Shown here in pieces: positions 13,433 through 24,500 of a stretch of 55,000 nt of DNA (position 1 is the first letter of the stretch; every line of letters begins with the position of its first letter). Origin of the DNA: Chrysomallon squamiferum (Eukaryota; Mollusca; Gastropoda; Neomphalida; Peltospiridae). The stretch is from assembly GCA_012295275.1 (NCBI GenBank), contig CM022676.1, positions 4,743,687 to 4,798,686 of the forward strand, written 5' to 3'. The notes under the pieces are model-generated. The model was not told the DNA's origin, searched no databases, and was given only the letters and a program-made list of their open reading frames with translations. Made by a program: the position numbers and the translations under genes.

Positions 13433-13558
13433 TTACTTGAGAAGAGCATGGACGACAGCCTTTGCATTCAGGTTACGAAGATCTGTGTAAGTTTGTCCTG
13501 TGCCCACGAACACGATGGGTTGACCAGTGGTGTATGTCATTGACACAGCTGCTCCAAC
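13433..13558 (-). CDS. SRPRA: SRPRA terminal coding exon 14
   Basis: 42 codons including [12 protein letters not shown] is followed by the G5 motif [19 protein letters not shown] and the conserved C-terminal ALLK. The stop lies at 13433-13435. Confidence 0.97.
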   Translation of the reverse strand, partial: VGAAVSMTYTTGQPIVFVGTGQTYTDLRNLNAKAVVHALLK

Positions 13559-14679
13559 CTGGAAAAAAAAAATTTTTAAATTTCTGATTAATAAAAAAAA
13601 AATTTAATGTAGTAAGAAACTGTATTTTCATTCTGTGGTATGCAGTTAGCAGTAAAATAAAATTTATTTGCACTTTCTCATGGGTTGTATACATACCCCA
13701 GCCTTTGAAAGCATATTAAAATTTTAGCTGGACTGCAGTTAGCAGTAATGCATCTTCTACATGCACCTTCTCATAGGTTGCATTTTTCAGCCTTTGTAAG
13801 CATATTAAAATTTTAGTATAAAATTTAAAACTAAAGTAGCAAACCTTGTCGTCAATGGTGTCAAACTTGGTGAGAATGATTCCATCGATGAGACGAGGTT
13901 CAGTCATATTGGAGTGGTCAGCAAGAGCCTGGTTAAACTTGGTCAGTTGGTCAACAGCCTCGTTTCCAACCAGAGCCTCGCCAACAAACAGAACCAGATC
14001 AGGCTGGTTCACGTTTATCAGCTGAAATTTAAACAAAACATTTTAAATTTGTATTAGAAGAAATTATTATGCTGGTAATTTAAATTTGATTTTTATTTCT
14101 CTCTTTTTCTCACTCTTTCCCTTTTTTTTTCTTCTAAAAACATTACAAATGAACAGGAATTTATACAAAAAGAAATAAATATGTTACAGATAAAGATTGA
14201 ACAGTAAAAACAACACACAAATAAAATATGTTAGTTTATTGTTTCAGTATTTCTCTCACTTTTCCCTTTTTTTCTGTTTTTATTTTCACTCCTAATCATA
14301 ACTTTTTGTTATGTTTTCGGAACATTTCAGTGAACATTAATTACAAACTACATTATCTTGTTTCTTCCTCAAATCACTAATACGTTCTTTCACACGCGCA
14401 TGAATAAACACACATATGCATGAACACACACACATACACAAAGATATGATTGCGATTCAAAATTAATCCAAAAAATAATGAACTGTTCACTTAATTAGTT
14501 TCACACAAAAAAATGCATGTAAACTTAGATATTCAAGAAAGATAACAAACATTTTAATTTATCCTCACTTATTTCCCCTTCCAATGTGTATCAACAGAAA
14601 GTTTAATTTTAGTTTTTAATCTACTGTGTTTAAATAGAGTCCATAACTTTAACAAAATAAAAGGTATTTGAAGATGGGA

Positions 14680-14715
<36 letters not shown>

Positions 14716-15929
14716 AAAAAGAAATTATCACAAACCTTAGCCAGAGCTCTCATTAGGGGTTCATTATCTTGCATTCGACCAGCAGTATCTATCAGAACCA
14801 CATCAATATGCATGTCACGGGCTGAAAGTAAAGACAAGCAGCCATTGGTTAAAAATGTCAAAATAATAAAATTAAATTAAATGTAATAATAAAATGAAAC
14901 AAAAATGAAAAACATGTATAAAATTAAATAAAATAATGACGTAAAACAACACAAAATGTAAATATTTGCTGAAACAATAAATACATCTAATTCTTTTTCT
15001 TTTTTAAAAAAACTGACTTGTTGGTTTCATAATAATGAAGAAACAGAATGACACAATTTAAATTTGTATCAGATTATTTTTCTATTAATTTTATTTATTA
15101 TTATTTTATCAGTATTAATGTTTCTCTTTTTATACTTTTTATTTTTTTTTTTTTTTAGTAGTTTTAGGTTATCCCATTTCTGTGTAAACTATAACCATCA
15201 CAAGAAAAAAGAATGAATATTGCCAGTTCCACATTTCATCATTCATAAGTTTCTCATTTTTTTTTTTTTTTTTTTAGTAAACTTTATTATTATTAAAGAC
15301 TGGTTTTCAGTAACAAATATAGAAACAAGTATTTACGTTACTTTTTTTACCATAAAAATAATAATAATGATGAAAATAATAATATTAACCATAACAGCAA
15401 CAACAACAACAACAACAACATGTTCCATACCATAATTAATTGCTTCCATAGCAATCCCTGCAGCATCTTTCCCGTAACCTTTCTCATACAGCTGTACCAC
15501 CTGCCTCCCCCATGTTTGTCTGGTGGGTGGAGGGCATTCAGTTTCTGGGTGTGGGTCCTCAGCTGCTCCACAGCACCCGCCCGGAATGTGTCACAGGCTG
15601 CAATGAGAACACTGAATCCGTTCTCTATGAGCCAGAAACACACCTGTAACAGGTAAAAATAACGATGAAGATAAAAACAAAATAAAAATAATAGTAATAA
15701 TCACAGGCTGCGATAAGAACACTGAATCCGTTCTCTATGAGCCAGAAACACACCTGTAACAGGTAAAAAATAATGATGATGATGATGATGATGATGATAC
15801 AAAAACAATAAAGATAACAGTAATAATCACAATAATAATCTGTTCTTAATGAGCCAGAAACATACCTGTTATTAATAATAATAATAGTAGTAGTAGTAGT
15901 AGTAGTAGTGATAATAGTAGTTATAATAA

Positions 15930-15964
<35 letters not shown>

Positions 15965-17910
15965 ATAATAGTAGTTATAATAATAATAGTAGTAGTAGTA
16001 TTAGTAGTAGTTATAATAATAATAATAGTAGTAGAAGTAGAACTTAGAACAATAATAATAGTAGTAGTAGTAGTAGTTATAATAATAATAGTAGTAGAAG
16101 TAGAACTTAGAACAATAATAATAACAGTAGTAGTGTTCATAATAATAATAACAATAATAATGAGTGATAATGAAAATAATTGTGATACTGATGACAATAA
16201 TAATTACCATAATTATGATCATTTTGATAAAAACACAAAATAGAATAATATTAAAAGTTATATAATAACGATGATGACTATGATAACAACAACAATGATG
16301 TAATTATAATAATTAATAAAATTAATAATAATATTACAGATGTAATTAAAGAAATAATAACACAAATAATAACCATGCTATTAACAATTATAATAAAAAA
16401 AAAAAAAACTGAAATAACAATACAACATTAATACTGAAAATTATCAAATAAATTTATGATTAGTAAAACATCAACCATATTTCTTTAATTAACTTGTTAA
16501 TACAATTTACCTGCTGGACACATTTATTTATTTTATTTCACAATAACAAATCTATCACTTCAACTCGACACAAATCTATTTTTTTATTTTTAAAAATCCC
16601 TCCATACCTTTGCCAGATTTGTCGACTTGCCAACACCGTTCACACCACAAAACGTAACAGTGTAGGGGCGATGCTGTTGCTTCGCTTCCATGGCATCTCG
16701 AAGAATGTCCACGCGTCGCCGTGGCGACAGGATCTGGACACAGGAGTCTTGTAGAGTCGTTTTGACAGTCGATGTGATGCCTGAAAAATAAAAATAAAAA
16801 TAAAACTTTCACTGAAACAAACTGACAACCTCTTGTGATTTGGTAATTAAGAGTTAGAAAGAAAAATTCTGAAAGTGTTTCTGTGGTTTAGAGCGTTTGC
16901 TTGGGATGTGGGGAGATGCAGGATCAAGACTATTCAGGGGGGGTGACAGTGAGCAATTTTCCCGTTCCAGTCACAGCTTGAAGACTGAAGCCTCTTTTTT
17001 TCGTGTTTATGAGAAGGTACTGTTAACTTTGAAATTGTTTATAACTGTGATATTAATGCAAAAAAGACAGAGTGAAATGATTCTTTATTTAACAAACAGA
17101 AAAACATTTTTAAACTATTGAAAATATATATTATTTAAGAATAATATAGAGCATAAAACATTTTTTTATACTACAACAAGTGTTGTACATATTATTTAGG
17201 ATCAGACAAGCCACACATTTTTTTTTTTTTTTTCCATCATTAATAAGTGTTTACATTTTATTTAAGAATAAAACATTTCTTTAATAAAATAAATGGTGTA
17301 TATATATATATATACACATATATATAATATTATTTAAAATTTACATGAAAATTCACATCAGTAATATAATGTATTTATGTTGCATACACATACAACTGTT
17401 CATTTCATTCATGTCTCTGTTAATTCTGTTATTAAAGTAATTGTTATATTTAAAGTAAAAAAAAAAAAAAATAAAATAAAATAAATAAGTAACACACTAA
17501 CTTCCAAATGTCCCAAGAACTTTTCCTTCAAGTTTGGCTCCAACTGATTGACAAAGATTTTCAGCTATGTTTGTGGCAACATTTTTACCTAAAATTCAAA
17601 TAAATAATAATTATATCGAAAAAAAAAAAAAAGATGATTATTCTGAAAAAGAAAAAGATAGTTACTAATGCATGATCAGAGAATAGAAGTTATAAAAAAA
17701 GATGTTAATATGACGTTTATATGTTTATATAAGGAATAATTTAGTTATGGGAAGGAGTGTTTAGGACATATATTCACTCACAGAGACAGACACCTTTTGT
17801 TTCACAAGCATAATTAATTATAAAATATGGTTATAAACAATTTTTATTACAATAATTATAAGTAGACAGCATTACTTAACAGACCTACACACAAACACAA
17901 AGAGACAGAC

Positions 17911-17978
<68 letters not shown>

Positions 17979-18393
17979 AGAAAAAGAAAGACACAAACAC
18001 AGACAGACAGAGAAAGAGAGATACAGACAAAGACAAAAACCATGACTTAATAAATGTCTACCATTCATCATCCATGACAGATTTTTTACCTAATGATCTT
18101 ATTGTTAAAAAAACAAAAGTGGTTCACTATAAAATAAAATAAACAGCCATACATAAACACTGACATACAGACAGACAGGCAGAAAAAAAAAGGAAACAAA
18201 GGCTAGAACTGACCAACAAGATGGTCTTTCATCTTGTCCAGGGCTGGCTGCAGATCTTCATTAGTCAAAGTTTTTGATCCCACAAGATTTTTGAACATGG
18301 AGAACACACCAAAACTCGAAGTCTTGGAGGAACTATAAAATGAAATGAAATAATTAAATAAGTAAATATAAAAAAAAAACACTTATAAATTTA

Positions 18394-18433
<40 letters not shown>

Positions 18434-21048
18434 TAAAAATTTAAATAGAATATAAAACCAATAAAAAAAAATTAATAAAAATAAATAAATAAATAAAATC
18501 AATTTATAAAATAAATAAATAAGTAGATTGTTTTCTTTAGCTTCAGTAAAATTTAAAACACTGATTAATTAAGTTTCGTTGGCTATTTGTTGGAACATAA
18601 AGAACCTGCTTCATGAAGATAATATTTTATTTAAAAACACCAATATAACCCAGTAAATTATATTTTATCATTAGCTACCAGATGTCAAACATGTCATTAA
18701 TATGTACACTTTAAATAATTTTCTATAATCAGCTTTTCAACATATTACATTGACGGCCATTTTGTAAATTCCAGACTTAGAGTTATTACCCTTTGTTACT
18801 CTTCTTGTCGACTTCCTGTTCTTCTTCAATTTCCTCCTCTTCTTCCTCCTCACTGCTGCTCTCTGGCTCAATGTCCTTCAGCTGTCCACTCATCTGTCCA
18901 ACTTGGGTCAGCTGGGATAAGAAAGAGAACAAAATATATATTCTGGCAATAAAGTACAGTCTCAGTTAAAATTATTTGCCAGAGGATATATAAATATTTA
19001 TTTAAAAAATTGTAAAAAATAAAAAAAAGATTGAAAGAAAAAGAAAACAAAAAGAAAGAAGGAAAGAAAAGTTGTAATTTTTGTATATATAAAGTACTGG
19101 AAAGGTCAAAAGAGAAATAGTCAGCTAGATAGGCAGAGAAATAAAAGTGACTGGAATAAAGACAGTTCTATTGTTTTATTTACATATAATACCAAATATT
19201 TGAGACAGACAGACAGACAGACATACACACAGATTAACAGAGACATAGAGGTAGTTGATTGCAGAATCTGTATGAATGAATGAAAGAACAAGTAAATTAA
19301 TGAATGAGAAAAAATATATATACAAGTCCTGATTCATTTAATTGACATTTGTTTTACTATCATCAGCCTATTTCAGTATATTTGTTGTTACTAAATAATG
19401 AAGATAAAAGGTAAATGATGTCCAGACTTCACCAAACAGATGACAAAGTGGAAAAATCTCATTATGTAACATTCATTAAAAAGGAATGATCCAGTTATCA
19501 ACCAAGCCATTCAGGAAGAATGATCTAGTTATCAACCAAGCCATTCAGGAAGAATGATCCAGTTATCAACCAAGCCATTCAGGAAGAATGATCCAGTTAT
19601 CAACCAAGCCATTCAGGAGGAATGATCCAGTTATCAACCAAGCCATTATCAACCAAGCCATTCAGGAAGTTCACCACAACCAAGCCATTCAGGAGGTCAA
19701 GATCGTCCATAATGGACTATGTTACAACTATACACCTTTGATAACCACAGAAAAAATACAACAAATAATCATTGATGCAATTACCTCAGCCTGGGTAGGA
19801 GTTCCATCTTTGGTGCCCCTCATCTTGTCTGCATCCCCCCCACCGCTGAAATCAAGCTCGATGGCATCCTTGTTGCTGCCAGATACCCCCCAGACTCTCT
19901 TCGCTTTCCCCTTCCTTTTCTCAATCTCAGGACTCTTCCTGAAATAGCGGTTAAGAGTCTGTGAGATTAATTACACGGTTAATTAAATTTCAAATAACTA
20001 TTAACGATGAATCTGCGATTCGGTACCAAATTGTGAAATGAGAAGGAGAGAAAACAATAGTTCTTGAGCATGTAATTGTAAATATTTTTGAATTGTAAAA
20101 ATGTTCAAGAAGAATGAAGATTCTGTTTTATTTTATCTTTTTGACTTTATTATTAATAAAGGCTGATAGCCATTAATTAGGAATACAAATATGCTTAATG
20201 ATACTTTAACACATTTCAACATTAGAGACAGAGTGAGCGAGATGGGTTAGAGAGAGGGTAGGGGAGACAGAGAGAGAGAAATACTTAGAAATATAATAAA
20301 TTAAGAGTATTTAGATTACCAGTTTTTGCAACCACAAAGGCATCTTAAAGTCTTTACTTTATTCTGTCATAAATTTCGAGAAATTCTGACAAAGAAATTT
20401 TATTCCAAACAAAAAAGAAACATCATTAAAAAGAACTCAATTCAGAGAAAACCCAAAATAATTAAGAAATTTATTTTAAAAATTCACCCTGGTGATTTGG
20501 AAACTTTTTTTCCTCGGTTGAAGAACTTTTCCCGGTTTCTCATAATGGTCGCATCATCCAGTTCGCCATTGGTTAAAGGTTTTTCGGGTTCGGTTTTCTG
20601 AGGGGGTGCCTCAATGACAGTTTCTAAACAAAAACAAAATTAAAAGATGTAAATAAATAAATAATTTGGATTAAGAAATATTGCTGTTCTCTGTCTGTAC
20701 ATACATATGTGTGGATGTGTGCATGCATGTATATACACAGACACACTCATATATATATGCACACACACATTAAAATATACATTACGTGGGCTAATATAAT
20801 ATATTTGTTTTTAAAACATAATATAATTTATTTGTTTTAAAAAATTTCAGGATATATTTTACACATAATTTCAGGATATATTTTACACATAATTTCAGTA
20901 CATATTTTACATAAAATTTCAGGATATATTTTACAAACAGCTGTTACGATAGTTGCTTTTTTTTATTATTACATTTTTTTTAATCATTACAAATACACTG
21001 TCTAAAAATCAAATGCTTTTAAGTGTTGTTATTTTATATATAATTTGT

Positions 21049-21090
<42 letters not shown>

Positions 21091-21558
21091 CACTTGTTAT
21101 ATATAAAAATATCTTGTTATTATATAAAAATAACATGTTACTATATATAAAGATATTAAAACTGTTCATACTGGTTTACATAAAATATGGTACACTTATC
21201 TCTCACAATGATCTCATCTGTGCACACAATTTTGTAAAAAAAAAAAAAAAAAATCAATGACATGGTTTGCCCAACAGGCATCACTACAAAATATCAAAAC
21301 TGTTTTTAATTAATGTTCTGTGCTCAGCTTTCCATACTGAACCATTTTGTTTTTTGTTAGACTCAACACTTGTTAATTTGATCCAGAACAAGACAGTGAT
21401 AATATAATATAATATATAAAAAAATAACACAATACAACATATACAACAGTACAGTAGCTAAGAAAGTAGCAGCACCAGCAGCAATAGCAGTAGTGGTAGT
21501 GGTAGTAGTAGTACTAGTATGAGTAGTTGTAGTAGTAGTAGAAGTAGTAGCAGGAGGC

Positions 21559-21590
<32 letters not shown>

Positions 21591-24500
21591 CAGGCATGTA
21601 TTTTATCCTCATTAATAAAAGGTAGATTTTTATTAGATTATATCGAATGTGTTCCCATTTAATTTTATAATATCAGAAGGTTCTAACCTGAGTGAGATTG
21701 GGATTAATATAAATTCAGTATTTATTAGAATGTGTCTTCCAAATGAATTTAAACAGAATGACCAACAATTTCATTTAAAATAAAAATAACAGGTATATTC
21801 AATTCAGTCTTGTAATAATAATAATAATAATAAAGTCTTTCATTTTGATTTAAATAATGTTAAAAAATATCCACATTAATTACTGATTTTTTTTATTCTG
21901 GTTTTTATAAAATTTATTTGGACATGTTTCAATGTTTTCAGATAAAACCTTTAACAGACAGATACATGGCTTTTTGACAAAGATAAACTCAAATATGTGG
22001 CCTTTTCACAAACATAAACTCAAACATTTAGCATTTTCACAAACATAAACTCAAATACATGGCTTTTTCACAAACATAAACTCAAACATTTGGCATTTTC
22101 ACAAACATAAACTCAAATACGTGGCTTTCTCACAAACACAAACTGAAATATGTGGCTTTTTGATAAAAATAAACTCAAATACGTGGCTTTTTCACAAACA
22201 CAAACTGAAATACCTGGCTTTTTCACAAATATAAAAATAAATGCATGACCAGTTCACGTATATGTTTCTGAATTTAGACCAGCTTAAATATGATACGAAT
22301 TACACTACCTTCTAGCAAGATTCGTAGTCACACACGTTTATAACTAATTTTACTACTCAACTACCATTTACATATAAAACTTCTACCTTTTGGGGTTTTG
22401 TTTTCCTTCCCTTTCGATGGTGCTGCTTTGGTTTTTGATGATGACTTCTTTTCGTCTTTCTTGTTGGTAATCATGGAGGCTACAGTTTTCTTCGATTTCT
22501 TTGATTCTTCAAATGTCATCATCGGTCTAATGAACAACAAAATTAAAAATTAAAAATTAAAAATTAAAAAAATAGATAAATATTAAAAATAAGTACAAAT
22601 GCAAATGAAGATTCACTACTATGTTTCAACAGATTGAATTGACTGTTCTGTAATGTGCCTAGAAATATAATTATTAAAATGAAGCACAAACCCAAAATGA
22701 CATTCAGACATTAGTAATTAGATACAGCTTTTGATGAGGATTCAGAAAGATTCTCTGCACATACAAACTGGAATATATGAACCTACAATTTTTTTTTTTT
22801 TTTTATTAATTTTTTTTATTTTTTTAAATATTAATTTCTTCTAAATATTTTCTGGTACACGTGACAACTCTCTATCGCCAGTTGGAACAGGAAAAAAAAA
22901 CCTTGGTTTTTGTGCCTCCATCTTGCTCCTCGTTTCTGCCTCCTTGAGCATCTTGTTAAATGTCTCAGTGAAGTTGTAATTCCGACAGACGTTACTCTGT
23001 TGTAAATCATCTTTGTACTTATCTCTGAACTCCAGCTGTATATCACTCAAAAACTTGTCTATATACGACAGTTGTAGAATCTTTTGATACGCTACCTGAA
23101 AACACAGATTTATAAATGAGCAGCTGAGAACCACAGTGGTGTAAACCACACAAAAAAAAAAAACAAAATTATATTGTATCTTATTAATATAATGAAAGAT
23201 ACTAAAATACCCTTCTGTGACAGAATGATTAAACACATGACAGTCACATTTAAGGTTTAGCTATATTATTTAGTAAATATAACTGGAAAAAATATTATTA
23301 ATTATTTGCAGAAAAAAAGGGAAAAAAGAAATATGAGTTGATCAAAAATGTTTATAGAAAATGAGAATATAGAATTAAAATTAATTAGCAAATCACTTTC
23401 AGACAAAAACAAAAATTAATAATATTTAACTAATATGATTTATAAATATCATAGGTGGAAAGTATATTACTTAAAATACAAAAAACAAATGTTACCAATT
23501 ATTTTTAACATGCAATAAATGAATAATTCAACACTTAAACAAAGGTGGACAATGAATAGCCTGTGATTTGTCAGGCTAACTGTAATTTGTAGATGTTAAA
23601 ACAGTTGTAACTGTGTTTTCTTCTTCTTCTTTTTTTTTTGTCTGGTTTTTTTTGTGTATGTGTCTGTTTGAGGGTTTTTTTTAAAATTAGTTCAATGTAA
23701 TAATGTAAATACATATAATATTAATGTATACAAAAAAGTTATAACATGAGGATAAACAATAAAGCAAAAACATTTATTTCCACTGTGAAAAAAAAACAAT
23801 AAAAAAATGATTTGCAAAAATTACCACATAATTAAAAATTTAACTTACTACAAACACCAACTCAAACTCATTATCAAGTTTGTATTTCAGTGTCAGTTGT
23901 TCATGAGTGAATGAGTTACTCCCACTTCGCTCCTAAAAATATAAAAAATATAAAAAATAAATAAAAACATTCCAAGAGTTTTAGTATGAATGAATTCATC
24001 TATATAATGTATTATATATACCTAACATATATTAATAAAACAAATTTTTCAGGGTATATCAAAAGTGAATTAAATATTACTATCAGGAAATATTTCTTAA
24101 ACAGCGAGATTGCCTATTACAGCTGACCATAAACCCAAGTTCTAGACCGGACTTTAAACCTAAACTAAATATTAAAATAATGTAATATTTAATGGAATGG
24201 ACTAATTTTTTACTTAATTCTATCTAATATAAATAATATATTTATTTGTTTAACTTAATGTTTGTTTAAAATTGATTTGATTTATAAATCAGTAATCTTT
24301 CATGATTCATCCAGTGTTTAATGTAACTGTAATATAATCGTGTATCTCGTGAACGTCAAACATTTTTTTTACATTTATTTATATTTACATCAATTATGTT
24401 GATGTTATACTGAACGCCAGAATCCTTACAAACCCAGATTTAAGACCCGGTAGTAGAAAAGTATCTTTGAAAAATATGATTTTATTTTCATTATTTATCA

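Noticed and set aside
15625-16243. Frames of 190 and 111 codons rich in T, I, V and Y
   Set aside because: They translate the AGT/AAT array. Only the short [18 protein letters not shown] segments are meaningful, and they come from SRPRA exon 11 and its copy.
19481-19695. CRISPR-like regular repeats
   Set aside because: The 34-bp units are contiguous with no unique spacers, lie in a eukaryotic intron, and have no cas genes nearby.
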